Shown here piece after piece: positions 46,125-57,324 of a DNA stretch of 64,000 nucleotides. The DNA lies in contig CM040747.1 in the NCBI GenBank assembly GCA_022829145.1, positions 39,794,113 to 39,858,112 of the forward strand. Reading direction: 5' to 3'. Position 1 is the first letter of the stretch. Each line of letters begins with the position of its first letter. A model generated the notes under the pieces. It was not told the DNA's origin. It saw nothing but the letters and a program-made list of their open reading frames with translations, and ran no database searches. The position numbers and the translations under genes were made by a program. The stretch is from Albula goreensis. Its lineage: Eukaryota > Chordata > Actinopteri > Albuliformes > Albulidae.

Positions 46125-46500
46125 GTGAGTGGTGCGTTAGAGCTGCAGTAAGAGGATGAGGTTAACTGGAAGCTCTGTCTCCATGTGCTGTGAGTTAGAG
46201 CTGCAGTAAGAGGATGAGGTTAACTGGAAGCTCTGTCTCCATGTGCTGTATGTTAGAGCTTCAGTAAGAGGATGAGGTTAACTGGAAGCTCTCTCTCCAT
46301 GTGCTGTGAGTTAGAGCTGCACTAAGAGGATGAGGTTAACTGGAAGCTCTGTCTCCATGTGCTGTGAGTTAGAGCTGCAGATAAAGGATGAGGTTAATTG
46401 GAAGCTCTGTCTCCATGTGCTGTGAGTTAGAGCTGCAGTAAGAGGATGAGGTTAACTGGAAGCTCTGTTTCCATGTGCTGTGTGTTAGAGCTGCAGTCAG
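46125..46500 (+). repeat. 58-bp minisatellite, block 1
   Basis: About six units of CTCCATGTGCTGTGAGTTAG, AGCTGCAGTAAGAGGATGAG and GTTAACTGGAAGCTCTGT. It is the same unit as in the blocks at 53.66-54.31, 54.79-55.15 and 55.61-55.79 kb, and like those it precedes an NLR-type exon. Confidence 0.9.
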
Positions 46501-46852
46501 AGTATTTTAAGGTGAGGGATTGAAGTACTTTCTCAGCTACAAGGTGATATTCTAATTCTTCTTCCTCTTTGTTGCCTCTCCACCTCAAGTTCCCACATTT
46601 TGTTTTATAAGTCGGTATTATATATTGCCGTACCTAACAACCAGGAGAAATTGAAATCTTGCAAGGAAAATTGTTTTTCCCTCAGTTTTACTTATCATGA
46701 AGGTAATTATGTAAAATAACTATTATTAGTTGGACAGTATGAGAATAAGCTGGGTTTATGTCAGAAACTAGTTGATGGCACCTTGAACTGCTGGTCTGTT
46801 TTCACCAAATCATGTTTTCAAACAAATATGCAGTGTTTCTTTTCTCTAATAG

Positions 46853-46905
46853 GATTCAGAGTGAAAGAGCAGGGTCAGCTTTACCCAGCTGTCTGTCAAG
46901 TTTCC
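46853..46905 (+). pseudogene. Decayed NLR-C-type repeated exon
   Basis: After a CTAATAG acceptor the frame reads IQSERAGSALPSCLS, matching VQVERAGSPVPSCIS at 54317 in the same phase. The similarity then stops (SFLSLL), and no donor is seen at the expected place. A 58-bp minisatellite block lies 350 bp upstream, as for the intact copies, so the exon plus minisatellite unit was copied together. Confidence 0.6.
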
Positions 46906-47279
46906 TGTCTCTCCTACATATTTTATGTGACAGTGGTTGCATGATATAAGGTAATTGTTTGTGTAAATTGTATAAATTGTTGCTTAATAAGGTGTGTTGT
47001 GTTTGTGTTCTGGTTCCTGACTGTGATGGCCTATTTACAGAATACTGAGCCTTGTGTGGGTATTGTGCCGATTGCTGGTAGTTTGCTGCTTACTAGGTGG
47101 TCCTTGAAGTTTTAGTTTTTCTTGTAGGCTGATATGATTTTGTAGTCTTGATACAACCTGGTGTTCTGTAGGGTTCTGGAAATATTGTGTTTTATTTCCT
47201 GTTTTCTGCCTGACTGAATGCCCAGTAAGTGGTGATGAGCAGAATGATTTCCTTCTGTATGTTGTTTTGTGGTCAGAAA

Positions 47280-47615
47280 GGTTTTCCTGGCCTGTCTGAG
47301 GAATGATGTGGAAAACCCTCTTGGTTTCAATGCTTTGAAATGTTTTTGTGGCTTCTTCAATATATCTAGTCTGTATGCAGATCCTGTGGAACTTGAGCAA
47401 CTGAGATTTAATTAAACCTTTGAAGGTTTGTTTTGGGTAGAAACTGCTTTTGTGTAGGAGTGTCTACTATGTGTGTTTGGGGAAAAGAGGGTCTCTTGTA
47501 TGTGGTTGTGTGTAGAAAGTCTATGTGTTGAGTGTGTGTGGTGTATTTAACTGTGATGGATTTGGAGTGTGTGTAGAGGATCTATCTGCCTATCTATGCT
47601 CTTAAACCCACTGTA
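47280..47615 (+). repeat. Duplicated non-coding segment, copy A
   Basis: It is colinear with about 50390-50860 (GTTTGGGGAAAAGAGGGTC versus GTTTGGGGAAATGAGGGTC, and GGATTTGGAGTGTGTGTAGA versus GGATCTGGGGTGTGTGTTGA). Minus-strand frames here have no domain. Confidence 0.55.
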
Positions 47616-47789
47616 TTTCAGCTTGACCTTGAATAATACCCTGTCAATGCTGTTCAACTTTCATTTTAATTGTTGTGCTTTTCAGTGCAAGCCAGGAGAA
47701 AATGCCCGTACTGAAATAAGGTGGGTTATAAGCCCCACCCACTGAAGCTCACAAAGTCAACAGAGTAATAAACTGATTGTGTTGATTTA

Positions 47790-48100
47790 GACTGTGAAAC
47801 TGAAAGTAACCTTTGAACTCAAACACAATTTTACAGACAGAGGAGTGAGGAGAAGAGAGTAAAAGAACAAAATGGAATAAAGTATCACAGTAAGTACTGT
47901 GGAGTGTGATGGGGATTGGAGAGAAGCTAAAGAGGGCTGTGAGGAGGAATGGGAATATCAGGTATAATATCAGTAAGAAACTTAATGTACGAACATGTGG
48001 AACATCTACTGTAAAATGGAGACTGAAGTCCAATAAGAGCTCATTCTCTGTGCATAAATCTATCGTCTTGGGCTGGATGAAGTGTTCATTTTAAAACTTG
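47790..48100 (+). promoter_or_regulatory. Duplicated block, possible NLR-type 5' region, copy B, with ISRE-like motif
   Basis: GAAACTGAAAGT at 47796-47807 fits the interferon-stimulated response element core GAAANNGAAA. The block is colinear with 42960-43327. No ATG exon was identified directly after it. Confidence 0.35.
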
Positions 48101-49370
48101 TTCTTTAAAAAAGGATATTTTATTATTTTCTTTGATAGACTTATCGTAAGTTGATGTAGATATGTTTCCTTAAACGGCGTTAATTTTGAATCAGCCATGT
48201 CAGTGTTTTTCATGGTAAAATGCATATTTTGTATTCCACCAAATAGAATATGTATTTATATCGCTTAATTTTCCATATAGCACTTTCAGGAGTGTTAATT
48301 TTGAACAGGTGATGACAAACAGGTTTTTGGCTATAGACAACTTGCACAGAAAGTTTATATATATTTGTAAATCCCTCTGCATTGAGTCATAACTGCCTCT
48401 GATTATAGATGAGCAATTGTGTGTTCATGCTACCTGGGCTTCACCTGTGCTGTGATTAGGGGTTAAGGAGAGGCAGGTTACTGTCTACTGAGGGTGGCTG
48501 AAACCATTTCATGGCCTCTTCAGGTATTCACCTTTAAGTAGAAGATAGGGTCACAGATATGCTTCTATTAATTTCAATCAATAAGTGATGTTGCCTTATT
48601 TCTGAACAGTATTTAAACAAGCAAACATTAGAGCTGTATGTTAACAAGCTTACTTTGTAGTCTATGGTACATTATACAACTGCTTTTATGGTATGTGAAA
48701 ATCCATCTTTGCTAGTTACATGATGGTAAAACAGAGTGTAACTTAAGGTGCAAGTGCTGAATGAAAAGACTTGGACTTCATTATACAGTTTACTTGTACT
48801 GTGTATAGGTGTGTGCTGGGTGTAACATATAGTAAATGAATGAGAGTGTCATCTCCCATTGTCTTTGAAAGCCTTCTGCATTGGCACCTTAGCAGAACGT
48901 TGTGTACCTCCATGTAGGAACCTGTGTGAAAAAAAAACGAATTTTTTTGCAGCTACAAAAAATGCGTCAATTGAACATTTGTTAAGATTAAATACATGAA
49001 TGAAATAAGTTTGCTCTGCTGTGACAGGCTTGTGTAATGCCTAAACACATTTGTGGGTTCCACATTTGTATGGTGTAATGCATTTGTAGGTTGGTATGGA
49101 GTAATACAGGAAGCTGATATGGGACCAGGACTAGAGGGACTTTCTCTCAAAGGCACTGTGTTAATCATGAATCCAAGTGAAATATGTATCTCAGACAAGG
49201 GCTTAATGGTGAACACCCTTCAGGTGAACAAACTCTCTTTGTTTGGTTTCAGTTAGCACCTCTTCAGCTGGGTGCAGGTGATGGGGAGCTGTGCAGAGTT
49301 CTGTCCCAGGTCTGGGCTGTCAGAAAAACAATAACATTTTAAATATATTTAAATTAAATGTGAAATGTAA
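48101..49370. other. No gene recognised
   Basis: No feature supported. Confidence 0.4.
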
Positions 49371-49374
49371 TGTT

Positions 49375-50110
49375 GGGAGACTGGAGGTACTGAAATGTGT
49401 GTGATGTTGAGAGGCTGAGGGTACTGAAATGTGTGTGATGTTGGGAGGCTGAGGGTACTGAAATGTGTGTGATGTTGAGAGGTTGAGGGTACTGAAATGT
49501 GTGAGATGTTGAGAGGCTGAGGGTACTGAAATGTGTGTGATGTTGAAAGGGTGAAGGTACTGAAATGTGTGTGATGTTGAAAGGGTGAAGGTACTGAAAT
49601 GTGTGTGATGTTGAGAGGCTGAAGGTACTGAAATGTGTGTGATGTTGGGAGGCTGAGGGTACTGAAATGTGTGTGATGTTGAGAGGTTGAGGGTACTGAA
49701 ATGTGTGAGATGTTGAGAGGCTGAGGGTACTGAAATGTGTGTGATGTTGAAAGGGTGAAGGTACTGAAATGTGTGTGATGTTGAAAGGGTGAAGGTACTG
49801 AAATGTGTGTGATGTTGAGAGGCTGAAGGTACTGAAATGTGTGTGATGTTGAGAGGCTGAAGGTACTGAAATGTGTGTGATGTTGAGAGGCTGAGGGTAC
49901 TGAAATGTGTGAAATGTTGAGAGGCTGAGGGTACTGAAATGTGTGAAATGTTGAGAGGCTGAGGGTACTGAAATGTGTGAAATGTTGAGAGGCTGAAGGT
50001 ACTGAAATGTGTGTGATGTTGAGAGGCTGAGGGTACTGAAATGTGTGAAATGTTGAGAGGCTGAAGGTACTGAAATGTGATGTTGGGAGACAGAGGGTAC
50101 TGAACTGAGG
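49375..50110. repeat. 34-bp minisatellite
   Basis: About 21 units of GAGGCTGAGGGTACTGAAAT followed by GTGTGTGATGTTGA. At least a 238-bp (seven-unit) higher-order period is visible: the run of units at 49486-49660 recurs at 49680-49840. Because the unit lacks minus-strand stops in every frame, long overlapping open frames arise. Confidence 0.95.
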
Positions 50111-50389
50111 AAGTACACAGCAGAAAAGCCTGTTTTGTCATTTTTAGACTGACTCTTTGTAACAAAGGGAACACTCACTGTAAGACAGCATACAACCACC
50201 CTGCTTCATCAAGCCAGATGAAGGTTTGTAAATTATCAACATAAACCACAAACCAAGCGGAATGGTCTGATGTATAAATCAGTTTTAATGATGAAAAAGA
50301 CTGACGCAGCACCCCTGGTGGAGTTTAACTGCATGCTATGAGTGGTTAGAAACGTTACTAACAGGGAGTTTGTTGTTTTTTAGCAATGA

Positions 50390-50860
50390 GGGCTTTCCTG
50401 ACCTGTCTGAGGAAAGATCTAGAATTACCCTTTGGTTATAAGGAGGAGTTAAAGAGGGTCCTGGATGCCTCTTCAAAGTGAGAATTTTATGTACAGTTCC
50501 TGGCTAACCTGAGTTTACTACGTCTGTGTCCTTAAAATAAACCTTGGAGTCTCCTGTGAGTGTTTGGGGAAATGAGGGTCCTTTGTAAGTGGTCATGTCA
50601 GAAAATGTATGTGTTGATTGTGTTTGCTGTATTTAATTGCAATGGATCTGGGGTGTGTGTTGAGGATCTGCATGAAGTGTTTGAAGTTAGGGTTAAGGTT
50701 CGAGGCAGGGTTACAGTCAGGGAGGTTACTGCCTTCATAGGGCAGTAAATAAACATTTAATGGCTTCTACAGTCAGTCACCTTTAGAAAGTAGAAATTCT
50801 AAATATTTAAGAAAATATTTCCATTGCACAGTGATTCATCTGTCTATGCTCTAAAAAACA
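50390..50860 (+). repeat. Duplicated non-coding segment, copy B
   Basis: Counterpart of 47280-47615. Confidence 0.5.
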
Positions 50861-50867
50861 TTTCAGT

Positions 50868-51095
50868 AGAATGAATTTTCAGACAACATTGAATGTGTTT
50901 GGAAGGAGTTTATTGTGATGTGACAAGTTGTATAATGGTACAGACATTTGATCTTGGGCTTGGAGTCCAAGGGGGCAGGAGAAGGAGAAAAACAGAAGAA
51001 AGCAGACATGAAGGCGGAGATGGGCTGGGGGGATGCAGTGAGTGTGATGGGTGCAAATGCATAACATGAGGGGATATGAAGTGTTTGTAGTAAGT
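50868..51095. repeat. Interspersed repeat, copy 2
   Basis: Counterpart of 32503-32875, sharing GAATTTTCAGACAACA(T) and the GGAGTTTATTGTGATGTG core. Confidence 0.6.
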
Positions 51096-51804
51096 TACAT
51101 TTTCCCCCACCACTTAATTTTTTTATTTATTCATGTGGTTACATATACATTTAATCTACCATTATTTATTTGACTGGTCCTATTCTAAACATTGTTTTAT
51201 ATTGGGTGAGATTATATATGTTATATCTATGGGAAAATGATAACCTACTTGGGTAAGCCAATGCCATGTAGAGAATAAAGCGTGGCGTGTAAGCACTTGC
51301 CTTAAGACAGTGAGATCAAGGTGAAAGCTTTGGAGACTGCAGAGATAGTGAGTCTATGTTATTGCAATGGCTTCATGAGTTTTATCTAGAGCAACCTAAA
51401 CATGTTTTGGAAACTGGCATGCATTTGCTAAAATATGGCATGCTCTCTGGCTTCTGTAAGACACCACCACGTATTTGAGACCAGTGTTAACAGGATGTTT
51501 TACTGTATTTAGTAATCGCCAATCGTAATTTGGAAGCTTTTGTCATGAGCAGATTCCTCCACATGGCAGTCATATAACAATAAGTAATGCAGGAGTTCTG
51601 AATGCTTGTCTAATTAGAACTGGAATAAAAGACAAAAGGCTGTATCTATCTAAAGGCTTTATATGCGTTTTGTGAGAAGAGTTTGTGTTCATGTACAATC
51701 AGTCACTTTCCCAGGGAAGTGTGACTGTTTGTTTTGGCTCCAGTGAGCAAATGCACATATTTACAGTGTAAAAGTGAGGTAGCCAGACAGTAAATTCATT
51801 ATAA
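51096..51804. other. No gene recognised
   Basis: No feature supported. Confidence 0.4.
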
Positions 51805-52425
51805 CACATTACAGTCATTCAGCAGATGCTCTTATCCAGAGTGACTTACAGTGTGGGAGATCATAAGTGTATTCACCAGATTAATATGAGCAATAGGGCC
51901 AGACCTGACTCACCCCATTCCCAGACCAGTGAGTATATACTGTATGTAACATCACTAAAGCACTAATGCAGGTTAACTATAATACAAATCCTGAGTACAA
52001 CCAACACGTTCATAATCAGCCTTAATGAGAAAATCATGACCATCATTATCATAAACCATAAAATACCATAACCCTAGTGTGTACACAGATGTAGTCTGAA
52101 GAGGGGAGTCTTCAGTCTGTGTCAGAACATGGCCAATGATTCTGCTGTCCTGATCACAGTGGGGGGTTCATTCCACCACTGGGGGGCAGTGCAGACAGGC
52201 ATCATGACTGGGAGGTGTGACTGTGCAGGGAGGGGGCAGTTAGTCATGGTGTGGTAGCAGAACAGGGAGATCTGATGGGGTGTAGGGTTTGAAGATTGAC
52301 AGGAGGTACGGTGGAGCAGTTCCATTCACTGCCCTGTAGGCGAGCACCAAGGTTTTACACTTCTAGAGGTAGCCAGTGAAGTGAGATGAGGAGGGGGTGT
52401 GACATGGTAACACAGATATACCCAG
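51805..52425. repeat. Long fish interspersed repeat with SINE-type head
   Basis: It opens CATTACAGTCATTCAGCAGA and TGCTCTTATCCAGAGTGACT (reverse of the fish SINE tail). It continues with GAGTCTTCAGTCTGTGTCAG, GGTTCATTCCACCACTGGGG and TTCACTGCCCTGTAGGCGAG, a word order common to a widespread teleost repeat. The fragment at 21661-21745 is another part of it. Confidence 0.6.
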
Positions 52426-52839
52426 TTACCCTGTGATTATGATTATCAGTGTTGGGTCCAATAACACAGAGGGCTTAACTCTATTATGACCAGAGTCTAG
52501 AGGTGTTAAAGTACCTAATGATAAAACCCCACAGTAAATGCACCTGTATCTCTCAGCTACCACCCTCTCACCCTCTGCCATTCTGACTGTAGTGCCCTTT
52601 ATCATGTAATAATGTGCATGATATATTATACAGTATATATTCTATAACATAGAAGTAATACACCATGTATGTGTTCATGTTTGGTGTGTTTGTGTTTATT
52701 CAGAATTACTATATAGTTACATAATGTTACTATATTGCACATTTGTCTGTGTGTTTTAATTCATTACAACTGTGGTGTACAGGATGTTTTTGTGTTTATC
52801 TGTGTTTATTCAGTATGTTGTTATTTTGTGTGGTTACAG
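52426..52839. other. Upstream of the NLR-like first exon
   Basis: No gene. A possible acceptor GTGGTTACAG ends at 52839, so a 5' UTR exon portion could begin at 52840. Confidence 0.4.
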
Positions 52840-52913
52840 GTCTGTTGATTTGGGTCAGAACCCTCTCATGGTCCAACCTGTACTGATATATTCCAGACTC
52901 CTTGGTTTCTAAA

Positions 52914-55271
52914 ATGAGTGTCTCTAAGGACCCAGAGACCAGCACTGGAACCTCCAGCCGTGACAGCAAGAGGTATAAACGCATTAATCAGACGTATAAT
53001 TAATTATATAAATCAATTAATCAGGAATAAAAATAGAGTTTTATATATGTTATATATGCAGTGTATAATAGGTAGGCATGTACTGTATGTCACCCAATCT
53101 TAAGAATTGGGACAAGCTATATCCAACCAGAAAAGCTTAAAATTATTGCTTAAAAAGAGAGATTGAATCCCAACTTTGAGGTAAAAATTGCATTTGTGTT
53201 TTATACAAAGAATTGATCTTAAATAATGTTTGAAATTATTTAATTGTTTAACCTCCAAACCTGAGGATTGTCAGAAAATATGTTTGTCAGAGACAACATT
53301 TCACAATCAGAATTAAAATTTGGATTGAAAGCCTTAAAAATATGGAAACTGCCAATATCAAATGATAACATGCTTGTGAAAATGTACTCTTGTTATACTT
53401 TGGTTTAAAATGCCTCAGACCTTAAAAAAATTATTGTACTGCTGTATAAATTCATTTTAATCGGTGCTTTATCATCTTTAAAATACTGTACACAAGGAGA
53501 GATGACAGACTTTTTGTGAAATCTTCATTGAGGAAACTACTTTATGGCAAATATTTGAATTTGAAATACACCTTGTCTGTATTTGGTTTTAACTAAGAAC
53601 TGAACTAATGTTCTTAATTTTTAAAGTAAATATACATGACTGAATGTAAAAATCTGTCCCTCTATGTGCTGTGAGTTAGAGCTGCAGTAAGAGGATGAGG
53701 TTAACTGGAAGCTCTGTCTCCATGTGCTGTGAGTTAGAGCTGCAGTAAGAGGATGAGGTTAACTGGAAGCTCTGTCTCCATGTGCTGTGAGTTAGAGCTG
53801 CAGTAAGAGGATGAGGTTAACTGGAAGCTCTGTCTCCATGTGCTGTGAGTTAGAGCTGCAGTAAGATGATGAGGTTAACTGGAAGCTCTGTCTCCATGTG
53901 TTGTGAGTTAGAGCTGCAGTAAGAGGATGAGGTTAACTGGAAGCTCTGTCTCCATGTGCTGTGAGTTAGAGCTGCAGTAAGAGGATGAGGTTAACTGGAA
54001 GCTCTGTCTCCATGTGCTGTGAGTTAGAGCTGCAGTAAGAGGATGAGGTTAACTGGAAGCTCTGCCTCCATGTGCTGTGAGTTTGAGCTGCAGTAAGAGG
54101 ATGAGGTTAACTGGAAGCTTTGTCTCCATGTGCTGTGAGTTAGAGCTGCAGTAAGAGGATGAGGTTAACTGGAAGCTCTGTCTCCATGTGCTGTGAGTTA
54201 GAGCTGCAGTAAGAGGATGAGGTTAAGTGGAAGCTCTGTCTCCATGTGCTGTGAGTTAGAGCTGCAGTAAGAGGATGAGGTTAACTGGAAGCTCTGTCTC
54301 CTTGTGCTTTCCACAGGGTCCAGGTGGAGAGAGCAGGGTCACCTGTACCCAGCTGTATATCGGTGAAGAGTGACAGGTCAATGGAGCCACCATTCACATT
54401 CAGAGGAGAATCTCCAGCTGATCCAAGGTAAACAGGTTCATATTTATACTGCTGTTTCTTTATTCCTCACTCTTACAGGCTGCAGTCTGGTGTCGGTAGA
54501 GTAGGGGGAACAGTTCCTCAGCGCTTATAAAAGTTTAATTTCATTGCTTTAAAAAGGAATTCATCTGAATCTCTGTTCATGCTGTGAACTGTGTAAAAAT
54601 GACTAAATGTTTTCATCACTCTTCATTGTTCTCAGCAGTCTTTAACAAATTTCTCATTAAATTAAGGCTTATTCCTGAACATGTTGTGCAAAATGTAGAA
54701 CCTTTTCTAATCTATAGATTCAAAGAAGTGATAAAGAAACATTCTACATTTTGAATATCACTTATTTAACTGCATAATAAAATAAGGTATTCTGTCCATG
54801 TGCTGTGAGTTGGAGCTGCAGTAAGAGGATGAGGTTAACTGGAAGCTCTGTCTCCATGTGCTGTGAGTTAGAGCTGCAGTAAGAGGACGAGGTTAACTGG
54901 AAGCTCTGTCTCCATGTGCTGTGAGTTAGAGCTGCAGTAAGAGGATGAGGTTAACTGGAAGCTCTTTCTCCATGTACTGTGAGTTAGAGCTGCAGTAAGA
55001 GGATGAGGTTAACTGGAAGCTCTGTCTCCATGTGCTGTGAGTTAGAGCTGGAGTAAGAGGATGAGGTTAACTGGAAGCTCTGTCTCCATGTGCTGTGAGT
55101 TAGAGCTGCAGTAAGAGGATGAGGTTAACTGGAAGCTCTGTCTCTGTGTGCTTTTCACAGGGTCCCGGTGGAGAGAGCAGGGTCACCTGTACCCAGCTGT
55201 CGTTCAGTGAAGAGTGACAGGTCAATGGAGCCACCATTCACATTCAGAGGAGAATCTCCAGCTGATCCAAG
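52914..55271 (+). CDS. NLR-C-like gene, 5' exons only (52914-52972, 54317-54427, 55161-55271)
   Basis: Exon 1 encodes MSVSKDPETSTGTSSRDSKR and ends AG before GTATAA (phase 2). Exons 2 and 3 are each 111 bp, begin after CACAG and end CCAAG before GTAAAC, phase 2 on both sides, so they can be added or skipped without shifting the frame. They encode VQVERAGSPVPSCISVKSDR and VPVERAGSPVPSCRSVKSDR, then SMEPPFTFRGESPADP(R). This matches the N-terminal leader repeats of teleost NLR-C (NLRC3/NLRP12-like) proteins, upstream of the NACHT. No NACHT, LRR or B30.2 exon follows in the window, so the gene is partial or truncated. Confidence 0.65.
53660..54305 (+). repeat. 58-bp minisatellite, block 2
   Basis: About 11 units in the intron directly before NLR exon 2; the array runs to within a few bases of the acceptor. 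Confidence 0.95.
54795..55150 (+). repeat. 58-bp minisatellite, block 3
   Basis: About six units directly before NLR exon 3. Confidence 0.95.
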
Positions 55272-55609
55272 GTAAACAGGTTCATATTTACACTGCAGTT
55301 TCATAATTCCTCACTTCAACAGGCTACAGTCTGGTGTAGGTAGATTGGGGGAACAGTTCCTCAGCGCTTAAAAAAGTTTAATTTTATTGTTTTCCAAAGG
55401 AATTCATCTGAATCTCTGTTCATGCTGTGAACTGTGTAAACTGTGTCTCAGCAGTCTTTAACACACTTCTAATAAAATTGGGGCCTAATCCTGAACATGT
55501 TGTGCAAAATGTAGATCCTTTTCTAATCTATAGATTGTAAGAAGTGACAAAGAAACATTCTACATTTTGAATATCACTTATTTACCTGCTTAATATAATA
55601 AGGTATTCT

Positions 55610-55830
55610 GTCCATGTGCTGTGAGTTGGAGCTGCAGTAAGAGGATGAGGTTAACTGGAAGCTCTGTCTCCATGTGCTGTGAGTTAGAGCTGCAGTAAGA
55701 GGATGAGGTTAACTGGAAGCTCTGTCTCCATGTGCTGTGAGTTAGAGCTGCAGTAAGAGGATGAGGTTAACTGGAAGCTCTTCTAATTTAATGAACACAG
55801 GTTCAACTGTCCCCAGCTGTCTTAGAGCTG
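55610..55830 (+). repeat. 58-bp minisatellite, block 4, with decayed exon trace
   Basis: About three units. Where the next exon would be, only AACACAGGTTCAACTGTCCC and CAGCTGTCTT remain (about 55794-55826), a decayed third copy. Confidence 0.7.
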
Positions 55831-56206
55831 CAGGAAGAGGGTGACGTTAAGACTTTCTCAGGATGGTGGAAATTTACCATCATCTCAGGATGGTTGTAGA
55901 TGGTTGTTTGTGGTTTAGTGAAAATGTTTTAGCTGTGACTCAACCTGTTTGAATCCAGTGGCATCATACCTCACTCCCTCCTTCAGCATGTTAGATCGAT
56001 TCAAGTGACCCACACCTTCTGTTTTTGTGAGGCCCTGTTTGGGCTGGCTCAGTTTGAAGCCTGGAGTAGACCTATCGTCAGTAGACCTGTGCTGTGTAGC
56101 TTCCAGGTATGACACCAACATGCATTTCTGCCAGTCAGCTAGCTGATACTGAAGCCGACACATTACAGACAAATTTTTTTTTTTTTTTTAATTCTATGAT
56201 ATAGGA

Positions 56207-57316
56207 CAGGGGTCGGCAACCTTCAACGTCAGAAGAGCCATTTTAACTCCTACCAAACAACAGGACAAAAAGAGCCGTGTGGGGGGGGGATGTGGGTATA
56301 AGGAAAGAAAGGTATAAGAGGGGGGCAATATTCTTAATACATGAATAATAATAATACTTATGTACAAAACGCATAGGCTATATAGGCTACCTCCATCGCG
56401 GGGAGCGGGAGACCGGTTAGTAAAGTAAATAAGCGCTCATAAAGAATCAGCGGAGCCTGGCTCTTAAAATCAAGATGGCACGGCATGTGGAGTTTTATAT
56501 ACTTTTCCTACAATAATATTTGCAAAATAAGACGGTTACAGAAGAAGGCTATATAGAGGAACTTTGTTTACAAACAGTTTGAAGAGACTTTGATCTTCAT
56601 GCAGGACTGCAGGCTGTCATCAGTGAGACAAGAGTGGTGTTTGGGCTTAATGTAGTTCATGTTAGAGAAAACCTGCTCACATAAGTATGTGGATCCAAAG
56701 ATGGACAGGACTGCAAAAGCATACTTTTTCATGTTCACAAACATGTCAGGAATGGCATTCCACGTGTGAAATAAAAGTTTGTCGGCTTTGGGGAGGATCT
56801 CGATCTCACTCCATTTGTGCTCCTGAGCCAGAATAGCCCGCTGTCGGGCTACATCCTCCAGATCAGCAGTCATTCTTTTGAATTTGGCCATCCATAAGTC
56901 TGTACCAGCTATGTCAGCAAGTTAAATCTCAAGATCAGCATGATTTACTGCTGTGAACGATGACATGTTCAGCTGTGATGGGTCAATGTCCACCGGCGTC
57001 ACTAGGAAGGTTAGTGTTTCCTTTTAGAAGCCACCTGCAGGAAGAGCGCGCAGTAGGACGAGAGGTTTTGGCGGTGGATGCAGGGTGTGACGCATATTTT
57101 AGTGGACATATTAATATTTGCTCAATAAAATTTGAGTTTTATTTATACTCAATTTAATCATTCAGAGTATAGAGTAAATCCACATAAAAATAGATGATTT
57201 AATTTTTAAAAATTCTTTTGTACTTTTTGTAATTTTTTTTCCCAAGCTGGTAGGAGCCACAGCAGGGGGGCCAAAGAGCCGCATGCGGCTCGGGAGCCGC
57301 AGGTTGCCGACCCCTG
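56207..57316 (-). mobile_element. hAT element, internally deleted, with 8-bp target duplication
   Basis: Terminal inverted repeats are CAGGGGTCGGCAACC and GGTTGCCGACCCCTG, flanked on both sides by ATATAGGA, an exact 8-bp target duplication typical of hAT. Minus-strand 56891-56568 encodes the C-terminal dimerisation end: AVLSIFGSTYLCEQVFSNMN followed by YIKPKHHSCLTDDSLQSC, related to EPM2AIP1/GTF2IRD2-type hAT proteins. At 1.11 kb it lacks the rest of the transposase, so it is non-autonomous. It sits just after the NLR exon repeats. Confidence 0.9.
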
Positions 57317-57324
57317 ATATAGGA

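Noticed and set aside
49320-50199. Two overlapping 281-284-residue frames on the minus strand
   Set aside because: They lie wholly in the 34-bp minisatellite; the repeat lacks stops in all minus frames. There is no domain or separate start region.
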